From Bacteroidetes bacterium RIFCSPLOWO2_12_FULL_35_15 (GTDB lineage Bacteria; Bacteroidota; Bacteroidia; 2-12-FULL-35-15), in assembly GCA_001769385.1 (NCBI GenBank), contig MEPB01000045.1:1-64000 (forward strand): DNA of 64,000 nucleotides. Reading direction: 5' to 3'. Positions 7,444-14,984 of the stretch are shown one piece after another. The notes beneath the pieces are model-generated. The model saw nothing but the letters and a program-made list of their open reading frames with translations. It searched no databases and was not told the DNA's origin. Position numbers and translations under genes: made by a program. Each line of letters opens with the position of its first letter. The stretch's first letter is position 1.

Positions 7444-10002
7444 ATGAAAAATATATTTGTACTTTTGAGGGTATTTAATAATAGTGTCATGTGGATTAGT
7501 AAATTTTTAATTCTTTATTTTTTTATAGTTTCTTTCTCGGTTTACGCTCAAAACAGACAATTCCCGGAAGGGGAAAATGCTCCTGCAATAGGTAAGATAA
7601 AGGGTGCTGTTGTAGATAATAAAACCAAACAGGCCGTTCAATTTGCAACCATATCGCTTTATAAATTAAAAGATTCTTCCTTGGTAACTGGAGTTGTGGC
7701 CAGTGATAAAGGTGATTTTGAACTATCAGCATTGGGTTTTGGCAGATACTTCATGAAAGTGAAATTTATCGGATACAAACAAATGGTGATCGATACTATT
7801 GCTATCAGGCCCAGAGCACCTGAAGTGAATATTGGTACAATTAAACTGCAAAATAATTCCGAGCAACTAGATGAAGTAGAAGTTTCTTCTGAAAAAAGCA
7901 CTATCCAATTAGGTATTGACCGCAAAATATTTAATGTTGAAAAAAGCATAGTGAGCGAAGGCGGTTCCGCAGCAGATGTATTACAAAGTATTCCCAGTGT
8001 TTCTGTTGATATTGATGGAAACATCAGTTTACGCGGAAGTGGAAATATAACCGTGCTGATTGACGGAAAACCATCTGGAATTACCGGTTCCAGTCGAGCT
8101 GCAATACTGGATCAAATTCCTGCAAGCAGTATCGAAAGTATTGAACTTATTACCAACCCTTCTGCAAAATACGATCCTGATGGGATGGGAGGAATTATAA
8201 ATGTCGTTTTAAAAAAGAACAAGTTAAGAGGGTTCAATGGTTCTGTGAGTTTCGGAGCAGGTACAAATGATAAATACAATTCAGGATTTGAAGTAAACAA
8301 ATACAATGGTTCCATAAACCTAAGTTATCGGAATTCAAAGTTTAACTCCTATATTAATTATGGATATAGAATGAATACAAGAACACATTTAGGAATGAGT
8401 GAGAGACAAAATATTTTTCCCGATACAACTTATTTTCTTAATGAAAATTCTTTTTCGAGCAATAAAAACTCTTCGAATAACATAAAAGGAGGAATCGATT
8501 TTTATTTGAATCCAAAAAACACACTTGGTTTTTCTGTGCTTTATAATGAAGGAAAAGAAAGCGGAACAGGATTTTCAAGGTATACTGAAGCTGACAAGTA
8601 TGAGAATCTTTCTGCTACGTATGTACGTGACGAAACATCTGGAGGAGATTCTAAAAGTACCGATTACAATTTTAATTATAGAAAAACATTTAATAAACCT
8701 AAACAAGAATTAATAGTTGATGGAACATATTCTATGTCTAACGGAAATGATTTTGAAAATTATTCCGATCGGGATTATGAATTAAAGTACGCATCAAAAA
8801 ATAGCACTCCGTTTAAACAAAACACTTCGACAAACGGAATTAACTCAATAACGAATATTCAACTGGATTATGTGCAACCTTTAAAAAATCAAATGAAATT
8901 GGAGCTTGGAGCCAAAACAACATTACGTGATATTAAAAATGATTTTGTTTCAACTACTTACGACTATTCAAATTCAGAATTTGTTGCAGACACAAATTTG
9001 AATAATAACTTCCAATACAATGAAAATATATATGCCGCATATGCAACATTTTCAGGAACGATTAAAAAGTTTGGTTATCAATTTGGATTAAGAGGAGAAT
9101 CCGCAAATACTATGTCGAAGTTGCTAACAACAAATGAAAATTTTTCATCTGACTATTTAAATTTATTTCCAACCGTTCATCTTTCTCAAAAATTTAATAA
9201 GGAACAGGAATTACAAATTAGCTATAGCAGAAGAGTGAACCGCCCGAATATGCGAACTTTAAATCCATTTAAAAATTATGCTGATCCCTATAACATTCGG
9301 TATGGGAATCCTTATTTAAAACCTGAATATATCAATTCTTATGAATTGAGTTATGTTAAGTATTGGAAAAAATCAGTCCTTACTTCATCCATTTATTACC
9401 GAAAGACAAACGGAATCATTCAACGTTATAAAACCGTGACAGACTCTTTGGTTTCTTTTACAACATTTGTAAATCTGAATTCATCGACTTCGTATGGTTT
9501 TGAATTAATTTCAAAAAACGATTTGACAAAATGGTGGAACATCACAACAAGTGTAAATGTTTTTGAAACAAAAATAGATGGAAACAATGTGCAGGCGGAT
9601 TTACAAAATAATAATTTTAGTTATATGCTGAAATTGCTCTCAAATATGCATGTTTGGAAAAATATGGATATTCAGTTTGTTGCTAATTATAGAGGTCCGA
9701 TGACAACAGCACAGGGGGAAGTGGAAGGGATCTTTACGATGGACATTGGCGCTAAAAAAGAAATTTTCAAAAATGCAACGTTGAGTTTAAATGTAAGCGA
9801 CATTACCAATTCCCGAAAAATGAAAATGAAGGCAAGCGATACTAATTTTATTCAAACAATGGAACATAGCCGGGAGTCAAGAATTGTGACACTTACGTTT
9901 ACTTACCGATTTGGAAAATTAAGTGATCCAAATAAAAAACCGCGTCAGAATAAGCAAAACAATGGTGGTGAATTTGAAGGTGGCGAAGATATGGGGATGT
10001 GA
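7444..10002 (+). CDS. TonB-dependent receptor-like outer membrane beta-barrel protein
   Basis: After a signal peptide ending in SVYAQ come a carboxypeptidase-regulatory-like beta domain (about residues 50-140), a plug domain (about 150-260, including ITVLIDGKPSG and NPSAKYDPDGMGGIINV), and a long beta-barrel with the C-terminal aromatic strand VTLTFTYRFG. The 852 residues fit the outer-membrane receptor family with OMP_b-brl_3 barrel. It is not a SusC: no SusD partner follows. Two starts are possible; ATG at 7489 (MWISKFLILYFF) gives a more compact signal peptide than 7444. Substrate is unknown; the sulfur-assimilation neighbours make a sulfur compound or metal conceivable but this is speculation. 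Its stop codon abuts the cysN stop on the other strand with no base between. Confidence 0.85.
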   Translation: MKNIFVLLRVFNNSVMWISKFLILYFFIVSFSVYAQNRQFPEGENAPAIGKIKGAVVDNKTKQAVQFATISLYKLKDSSLVTGVVASDKGDFELSALGFGRYFMKVKFIGYKQMVIDTIAIRPRAPEVNIGTIKLQNNSEQLDEVEVSSEKSTIQLGIDRKIFNVEKSIVSEGGSAADVLQSIPSVSVDIDGNISLRGSGNITVLIDGKPSGITGSSRAAILDQIPASSIESIELITNPSAKYDPDGMGGIINVVLKKNKLRGFNGSVSFGAGTNDKYNSGFEVNKYNGSINLSYRNSKFNSYINYGYRMNTRTHLGMSERQNIFPDTTYFLNENSFSSNKNSSNNIKGGIDFYLNPKNTLGFSVLYNEGKESGTGFSRYTEADKYENLSATYVRDETSGGDSKSTDYNFNYRKTFNKPKQELIVDGTYSMSNGNDFENYSDRDYELKYASKNSTPFKQNTSTNGINSITNIQLDYVQPLKNQMKLELGAKTTLRDIKNDFVSTTYDYSNSEFVADTNLNNNFQYNENIYAAYATFSGTIKKFGYQFGLRGESANTMSKLLTTNENFSSDYLNLFPTVHLSQKFNKEQELQISYSRRVNRPNMRTLNPFKNYADPYNIRYGNPYLKPEYINSYELSYVKYWKKSVLTSSIYYRKTNGIIQRYKTVTDSLVSFTTFVNLNSSTSYGFELISKNDLTKWWNITTSVNVFETKIDGNNVQADLQNNNFSYMLKLLSNMHVWKNMDIQFVANYRGPMTTAQGEVEGIFTMDIGAKKEIFKNATLSLNVSDITNSRKMKMKASDTNFIQTMEHSRESRIVTLTFTYRFGKLSDPNKKPRQNKQNNGGEFEGGEDMGM

Positions 10003-11277
10003 TTAGATTATCATTCCTGCACCAACAGTCACATTTGTCGACTCATCAATTAAAATTAAACTTCCGGTATTTCTGTTTTTTTTGTATTTGTCAACTATTA
10101 ACGGAGAGGTGGTTCGTAATGTTAAACACGCAATATCATTCAACCCGATTGTTTTATCGTCTTCTATTTTTTCTAAAGTATTGATGTTCACCTTATATTG
10201 AATTTCTTTTATGACACAACGTACTTCTTTTGAAGTGTGTTTCAATGCATATTTCCCGTTGGGTTGTAATTTCTTTTCCGCTAACCAGCAAACCATTACA
10301 TCAATGTCTTGCGTTGCTTCCGGCTGATTATCAGTTTTCACGATCATATCACCGCGGGAAATATCAATTTCATCTTCCAGTGTAAGTGTAACACTCATTG
10401 GTGCAAAAGCTTCTTCCAGTGAGTTATTAAGCGTATCGATGGATTTTATTTTCGAAGTTAATCCTCCGGGTAAAACAGTAATAGCGTCACCTTTTTTAAA
10501 AACTCCACCTGTAATACGACCTGCATATCCTCTATAATCATGGTATTCAGAATTCATTGGACGAATAACATATTGAACTGGGAAGCGGGCATCACTATGA
10601 TTCTGATCATTAGAAATTTTTATGTTTTCCAATAAATACATCAATGTTGGTCCTTTGTACCATTTCATGTTTTTTGAAGCATCAACTACATTGTCGCCCT
10701 TTAGCGCACTGATCGGCAGAAAATGAATATCTGTTGTATCCAGTTTTGCAGCGAAAGCTTCGTAATCTTTTTTTATTTGTTCAAATACTTCTTTTTTAAA
10801 ATCAACAAGATCCATTTTATTCACACAAACAATTACATGTGGAATCCGTAGTAATGAAGCAATATAGGTATGACGCATGGTTTGTTCAATTACACCTTTT
10901 CGGGCATCAATCAAAATGATTGCTGCATTTGCAGTAGATGCTCCTGTAACCATGTTGCGGGTATATTGAATGTGCCCTGGTGTATCGGCAATAATGAATT
11001 TACGTTTTGGTGTTGCAAAATAACGATATGCCACATCAATGGTAATCCCTTGTTCACGTTCTGCACGCAAGCCATCGGTAAGCAATGCGAGGTTTACATA
11101 TTCTTCACCGCGTTTTTCACTGCTGGCTCTTATCGCTTCATATTGATCTTCAAAAATTGATTTTGAATCGTATAATAATCTTCCAATAAGTGTGCTTTTC
11201 CCATCATCAACAGAACCGGCTGTTGTGAAACGTAAGAGGTCCATATCTAAATATCCTGCCGTAGAAAATTCTGTCAT
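10003..11277 (-). CDS. cysN: Sulfate adenylyltransferase subunit 1 (GTPase)
   Basis: CysN is the GTP-hydrolysing subunit that drives APS formation by CysD. It is a translation-factor GTPase: AGSVDDGKSTLIGRLL is the P-loop, ADTPGHIQYTRNM the G3 region and NKMDL the G4 motif, followed by EF-Tu-like beta-barrel domains. At 424 residues it is CysN alone, without a fused CysC kinase. It is the last gene of the minus-strand operon cysC-cysD-cysN, 175 bases after cysD, a gap filled with an extragenic palindrome. Its stop codon touches the receptor stop at 10002, so no separate terminator space exists. Confidence 0.95.
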   Translation of the reverse strand: MTEFSTAGYLDMDLLRFTTAGSVDDGKSTLIGRLLYDSKSIFEDQYEAIRASSEKRGEEYVNLALLTDGLRAEREQGITIDVAYRYFATPKRKFIIADTPGHIQYTRNMVTGASTANAAIILIDARKGVIEQTMRHTYIASLLRIPHVIVCVNKMDLVDFKKEVFEQIKKDYEAFAAKLDTTDIHFLPISALKGDNVVDASKNMKWYKGPTLMYLLENIKISNDQNHSDARFPVQYVIRPMNSEYHDYRGYAGRITGGVFKKGDAITVLPGGLTSKIKSIDTLNNSLEEAFAPMSVTLTLEDEIDISRGDMIVKTDNQPEATQDIDVMVCWLAEKKLQPNGKYALKHTSKEVRCVIKEIQYKVNINTLEKIEDDKTIGLNDIACLTLRTTSPLIVDKYKKNRNTGSLILIDESTNVTVGAGMII

Positions 11278-11328
11278 AATTATTTTTTTTAATCGGTAAT
11301 AATATAAGTTTTATTCGAAAATTTCATT

Positions 11329-11415
11329 TGTCATTTTTAGCTTGTCGAGAAATCTTTGTACTCATGTGCAATTATGATATTGAATTTAAAGACTCCTCCG
11401 CTGCGGTCGGAATGA
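11329..11415. repeat. Imperfect extragenic palindrome inside the cysD-cysN gap
   Basis: The ends GTCATTTTTAGCTTGTCGAG and, on the other strand, GTCATTCCGACCGCAGCGGA are diverged inverted copies. Related GTCATT-type arms occur near 40445. It belongs to the class of dispersed palindromes common between Bacteroidota genes and lies in transcribed DNA between two subunits of one enzyme. Confidence 0.6.
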
Positions 11416-11452
11416 CATTCGTGATAATGAATTTTAATTTTTTTAATATTCT

Positions 11453-12358
11453 TTAAAAATATCCCGCTTTTTTTCTGTCTTCCATTGCTGCTTCAGAACG
11501 TTTATCATCAATGCGGCTGCCACGCTCTGTAACACGTGTTGCTGCCACTTCTTCCACAATTTCTTCTAATGAATTTGCTTTTGATAAAACAGCTCCGGTA
11601 CAACTTATATCGCCAACAGTCCTGAAACGAACCTGCATTTTTTCAACTTTTTCAGTTGGTTTTAAAGGTATAACATGCGAGTGTGCATAAATTACTCCAT
11701 CCCGTACAAAGCATTCGCGTTCATGAGTAAAATAAATAGAAGGGATCTCGATTTTTTCCTGAAGAATGTATTGCCAAACATCCATTTCGGTCCAGTTACT
11801 GATTGGAAAAACTCTGAAATGTTCGCCAACTGCCTTTTTACCGTTGAAAATATTCCATAATTCCGGTCGTTGATTTTTTGGATCCCATTGTCCGAATTCA
11901 TCACGGTGAGAAAAGAAACGTTCTTTTGCTCTTGCTTTTTCTTCATCTCTACGTGCTCCGCCAATCAATGCATCAAATTTGTAATTTTCGATCGTATCAA
12001 GTAGGGTAACTGTTTGCAATACATTTCTGCTTGCATTAAATCCTTTTTCTTCATTGACTCTTCCGGTATCAATGCTGTCCTGAACAGAGCCAACAATAAG
12101 GTGTGCTCCATATTTTGCAGCAAGGTCATCACGGAAAGTAATTGCTTCTTCAAAATTATGTCCGGTATCAATATGTACTAATGGAAACGGCACTTTGGCC
12201 GGGGCAAAGGCTTTGCGAGCCAAATGAAAACAAATAATGCTGTCTTTCCCACCGGAGAAAAGGAGTGCCGGTCTTTCAAATTGTGCAGCCAGTTCACGAA
12301 TAACATAAATGCTTTCGCTTTCTAATTCTTTTAAATGTGTAAGGTTGTAATTTTTCAT
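11453..12358 (-). CDS. cysD: Sulfate adenylyltransferase subunit 2
   Basis: CysD forms APS from ATP and sulfate together with CysN. It is an N-type ATP pyrophosphatase: SGGKDSIICFHLA near residue 35 is the PP-loop. The 301 residues, the conserved GGARRDEEKARAKERFFS segment and the C-terminal RGSRIDDKRSEAAMEDRKK are all typical of CysD. It lies between cysC (73 bases upstream) and cysN, so one transcript should carry all three. Confidence 0.95.
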   Translation of the reverse strand: MKNYNLTHLKELESESIYVIRELAAQFERPALLFSGGKDSIICFHLARKAFAPAKVPFPLVHIDTGHNFEEAITFRDDLAAKYGAHLIVGSVQDSIDTGRVNEEKGFNASRNVLQTVTLLDTIENYKFDALIGGARRDEEKARAKERFFSHRDEFGQWDPKNQRPELWNIFNGKKAVGEHFRVFPISNWTEMDVWQYILQEKIEIPSIYFTHERECFVRDGVIYAHSHVIPLKPTEKVEKMQVRFRTVGDISCTGAVLSKANSLEEIVEEVAATRVTERGSRIDDKRSEAAMEDRKKAGYF

Positions 12359-12431
12359 GCTTTGTTTAATGGGAACGCAAATTTATTAAGATTTTTATGA
12401 TTAAAAATGATTTGTTTGTGCGTAGAAAGTA

Positions 12432-13010
12432 CTAAATATTTATTTTGTTCAAAATTCTTTTTACACTTTCTTCCACACTCATTTCATTTGTTTTTACTTC
12501 CACATTTGGATTTACCGATGCTTCGAAAGGAGCACTAATTCCTGTAAAATCTTTTACTTCTCCTTTTCTTGCTCTTGCATATAACCCTTTTACATCACGT
12601 TGCTCACAAATTTCTAGTGGTGTATTTACATATACTTCTATAAAATCAGTTGGGCCAATAATTGTTTTTGCAATGTTCCTGATTTCTTCGGTCGGGCTTA
12701 CAAAACAACAGATAGTAATGACGCCACAATTCACAAAAAGTTTAGTTACTTCAGCGATTCTTCGAATGTTTTCAGTTCTGTCAATATCACTAAATCCAAG
12801 ATTATTATTAATTCCTGTTCGGATATTATCCCCATCCAAAACCTGTGTCAGCAATCCTTTTTTATGCAACTCTTGTTCCAAGGCAATAGCAATGGTTGTT
12901 TTTCCGGAACCACTGAGTCCGGTCATCCAAATAGCAATGCCACGCTGTTTAAGCATTTTTTCTTTGTCAGCGCGAAGTAAAATTTTATCGGTTGGAAAAA
13001 TAGTATTCAT
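12432..13010 (-). CDS. cysC: Adenylylsulfate kinase
   Basis: CysC phosphorylates APS to PAPS. WMTGLSGSGKTTIA contains the Walker A loop, LDGDNIRTGINNNLGFS the substrate-binding loop, and FIEVYVNTPLEICEQRD the lid/core motifs of the family. At 192 residues it is the usual stand-alone kinase. It is the first enzyme gene of the minus-strand operon and lies 111 bases after the Cys-rich leader frame, with the candidate attenuator hairpin in between. Bacteroidota that have CysC together with an Fe-S CysH can route sulfate by APS or PAPS; cysQ at 17488 would then remove the by-product PAP. Confidence 0.95.
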   Translation of the reverse strand: MNTIFPTDKILLRADKEKMLKQRGIAIWMTGLSGSGKTTIAIALEQELHKKGLLTQVLDGDNIRTGINNNLGFSDIDRTENIRRIAEVTKLFVNCGVITICCFVSPTEEIRNIAKTIIGPTDFIEVYVNTPLEICEQRDVKGLYARARKGEVKDFTGISAPFEASVNPNVEVKTNEMSVEESVKRILNKINI

Positions 13011-13052
13011 TTAATTTTCTAAACTTTTAATTTAAGAACATCAAAGATAAAA

Positions 13053-13084
13053 CAAAAAGGGCCTTTCCTGTGTGGAAAGACCCT
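13053..13084 (-). terminator. Intrinsic terminator acting as candidate attenuator of cysCDN
   Basis: Read on the minus strand, GGGGTCTTTCC (83-73 of 13000) pairs with GGAAAGGCCC (67-58) around a five-base loop ACACA, with one T-G wobble, and runs directly into TTTTTG. The hairpin lies between the Cys-rich leader frame and cysC. Its 5' arm TCTTTCC can instead pair with GGAAGGA at 13115-13109, an alternative that would prevent the terminator. A ribosome at the leader stop codon (13124-13122) would cover that segment; a ribosome stalled at the Cys codons would leave it free. Confidence 0.82.
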
Positions 13085-13121
13085 AATATTAAAACTAAAA
13101 TATTTTTATCCTTCCTTAAAG

Positions 13122-13196
13122 TTAAATGCAACCCTGCATACAACAAATGAAAGTGTTGTGGTTGACCACTAATTTAAAGAAATTTCTTGTTTTCAT
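13122..13196 (-). CDS. Cysteine-rich leader peptide of cysCDN
   Basis: A 24-codon frame on the minus strand starts with ATG at 13196 and ends TAA at 13122. It begins MKTRNFFKLVVNHN and ends ICCMQGCI, so three of the last seven residues are Cys. About 37 bases after the stop, a stable hairpin and U-run begin, followed by cysC. The layout is the same as at 132-276, but the two peptides share no obvious residue-by-residue similarity beyond Cys/Met richness near the regulatory end. That is expected if the codons, not the peptide, are what matters. The role in attenuation is inferred. Confidence 0.8.
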   Translation of the reverse strand: MKTRNFFKLVVNHNTFICCMQGCI

Positions 13197-13288
13197 TTCA
13201 ATTGTAAATGTAACTTGTTTTTCTTTAATCGAGAAGAAAATTTTGAATACATTTGTTTCTTGATTTTGAATAATCTTATTTTCCAAAG

Positions 13289-14200
13289 ATGAGCATAAAG
13301 AACAATTTACCTGATTTTAGAAAAATAAATACTGTTGATCAGGTTGGTATAGAAGAACGTGTAGCGCGGTTTACAACACGAAGTATAAAAAAAGCTTCAA
13401 AAATGCAAGGCCTGAAAATGGCTTTGAGCATGATCGACCTCACAACGTTAGAAGGGAAAGATACCGAAGGGAAAGTGAAGCAAATGTGCTACAAAGCAGC
13501 TCACTTGCATGATTCAATTCCCGGTTTGCCAACTGTTGCAGCCGTTTGTGTTTACCCTTCTATGGTTAAGGTTGCTAAAGATTCGCTGAAAGGAACCAAT
13601 ATTAAAGTGGCTTCTGTTTCCACGGCTTTTCCAAGCGGGCAATCAACTCAGCAAATAAAACTATTGGATACAAAATTTGCTTTGGAAAATGGTGCCGATG
13701 AAATTGATATGGTAATTTCCAGAGGAGAATTTTTAAAAGGAAATTACAATTTTGTTTTTGATGAAATTGCGTCTATTAAAGAAGCATGTGGGAAAGCCCG
13801 TTTAAAAGTAATATTCGAAACAGGAGAGCTTTCTACCTTGGATAATGTGCGAAAAGTAAGTGAAATAGCCATGTATGCAGGGGCAGATTTTATTAAAACC
13901 TCCACAGGGAAAATTTCTCCTGCGGCAACTATGCCTGTTACTTTGGTAATGTTAGAAGCTATTCGGGATTATTATTATAGTACTGGAAGAATGGTAGGAA
14001 TGAAACCCGCAGGTGGAATTTCCACATCAAAATTAGCTTTGCATTATTTAATAATGGTAAATGAAACATTGGGTGCAGCATGGATGAGTAACGAATGGTT
14101 TCGGTTTGGTGCAAGCAGTTTAGCAAATGATATTTTATTGCAGATCGCAAAAGAAACATATGGCGTTTATCAAAGTCCGGATTATTTTTCAAAAGATTAA
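13289..14200 (+). CDS. deoC: Deoxyribose-phosphate aldolase
   Basis: DeoC splits 2-deoxyribose-5-phosphate into glyceraldehyde-3-phosphate and acetaldehyde. The Schiff-base lysine lies in DFIKTSTGK, and MKPAGGIS near residue 240 contains the second conserved lysine. ALSMIDLTTLEG and VAAVCVYPSMV are further family blocks. At 303 residues it is the longer type, with an N-terminal extension over the 220-residue form. Two aldehyde dehydrogenase-type genes follow, so the operon likely oxidises the acetaldehyde made here. A REP-associated transposase and two palindromes have been inserted between deoC and the dehydrogenase. A possible -7 box TACATTTG lies at 13248-13255. Confidence 0.94.
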   Translation: MSIKNNLPDFRKINTVDQVGIEERVARFTTRSIKKASKMQGLKMALSMIDLTTLEGKDTEGKVKQMCYKAAHLHDSIPGLPTVAAVCVYPSMVKVAKDSLKGTNIKVASVSTAFPSGQSTQQIKLLDTKFALENGADEIDMVISRGEFLKGNYNFVFDEIASIKEACGKARLKVIFETGELSTLDNVRKVSEIAMYAGADFIKTSTGKISPAATMPVTLVMLEAIRDYYYSTGRMVGMKPAGGISTSKLALHYLIMVNETLGAAWMSNEWFRFGASSLANDILLQIAKETYGVYQSPDYFSKD

Positions 14201-14203
14201 AAA

Positions 14204-14238
14204 CACCCCTGTCAGGGTTTCAAACCCTGACAGGGGTG
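14204..14238. repeat. REP-like perfect palindrome, copy 1
   Basis: A 35-base perfect palindrome with arm CACCCCTGTCAGGGTTT and a one-base centre. It begins four bases after the deoC stop and ends just before the transposase start. Near-identical copies are at 14939-14971 and 16471-16503. Confidence 0.92.
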
Positions 14239-14250
14239 GATATACAATTC

Positions 14251-14928
14251 ATGGCTGAAAACAGAACCTATTTAATACCCAATAAATTTTATCATATTTA
14301 TAATCATGATAATGGGAATGAAAATATATTTTTTAACGAAAACAATTATCTTTATTTTTTAAAAAAATACAAAGAGCACATTGATCCAATTGCTGATACT
14401 CATGCCTATTGTTTAATGCCGAATCATTTTCATTTTGTAATTCAAATTAAGTCGGAAGAACATATTTTTAAATTTTTAAAACAAAACAAAAAATTGCCGG
14501 AGCAAAATATGACATTGGAAGAGTTTGAATTGCTTTTTGAAAAGAATGCTGAAATTAATTTATTCAGTTTACATATCAGCAAACAGTTTTCTAATCTTTT
14601 CAATGGATATGCACAAGACATTAATAAACAAGAGTTGAGGACAGGAAGTTTGTTTATTCGTTCTTTCAGGAGAAAAGAAATAGAATCGTCCGAATATTTA
14701 AAATCATTGATTTTATATATACATTTAAATCCGGTTCGTCATCAGTTGGTTGAGAAGATATCGGGTTGGAAGTTTCTCTCCTATCATTCTATAATTTCCG
14801 AGAGGGAAACACTTCTCAAGAGGAAAAAAGTGTTAGAATTGTTTGATGGTTTGGATAATTTTAAGTTTTCTCACGAGCAAATAAATCAAAATTCGTTACT
14901 GGAAATTGAAGCACAATTAAAAAATTAA
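14251..14928 (+). CDS. REP-associated tyrosine transposase (RAYT, Y1_Tnp family)
   Basis: This 225-residue protein has the HUH pair in MPNHFHFVI (H59, H61), the N-terminal NKFYHIYNHDNGNENIF block and the downstream YIHLNPV motif, all hallmarks of RAYT single-strand transposases. Such enzymes are single-copy domesticated relatives of IS200/IS605 transposases and bind and cut REP palindromes. Here the gene is bracketed by a perfect palindrome on each side (14204-14238, 14939-14971), the classical REP-RAYT arrangement. A GTG at 14236 would also be in frame but lies inside the palindrome; ATG at 14251 is preferred. It is codirectional with deoC and the dehydrogenase, suggesting expression from the host operon. 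The frame is intact, so the enzyme may be active. Confidence 0.9.
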   Translation: MAENRTYLIPNKFYHIYNHDNGNENIFFNENNYLYFLKKYKEHIDPIADTHAYCLMPNHFHFVIQIKSEEHIFKFLKQNKKLPEQNMTLEEFELLFEKNAEINLFSLHISKQFSNLFNGYAQDINKQELRTGSLFIRSFRRKEIESSEYLKSLILYIHLNPVRHQLVEKISGWKFLSYHSIISERETLLKRKKVLELFDGLDNFKFSHEQINQNSLLEIEAQLKN

Positions 14929-14938
14929 CTTAATTAAT

Positions 14939-14971
14939 ACCCCTGTCAGGGTTTCAAACCCTGACAGGGGT
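14939..14971. repeat. REP-like perfect palindrome, copy 2
   Basis: A 33-base perfect palindrome with arm ACCCCTGTCAGGGTTT, identical in its core to copy 1, starting 11 bases after the transposase stop. A GTG at 14970 inside it could extend the next frame but is not a likely start. Confidence 0.92.
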
Positions 14972-14984
14972 GAAAATACAAAAC

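Noticed and set aside
7659-8024. A 121-codon open frame on the minus strand
   Set aside because: It is opposite the plug region of the TonB-type receptor and shows no family features.
12445-13014. A 189-codon open frame on the plus strand
   Set aside because: It lies exactly opposite cysC, whose motifs are clear. The translated product is a low-complexity mirror with no recognisable domain.
14236-14250. GTG start for the RAYT gene
   Set aside because: The GTG forms the last bases of the palindrome; ATG 14251 begins the conserved part.
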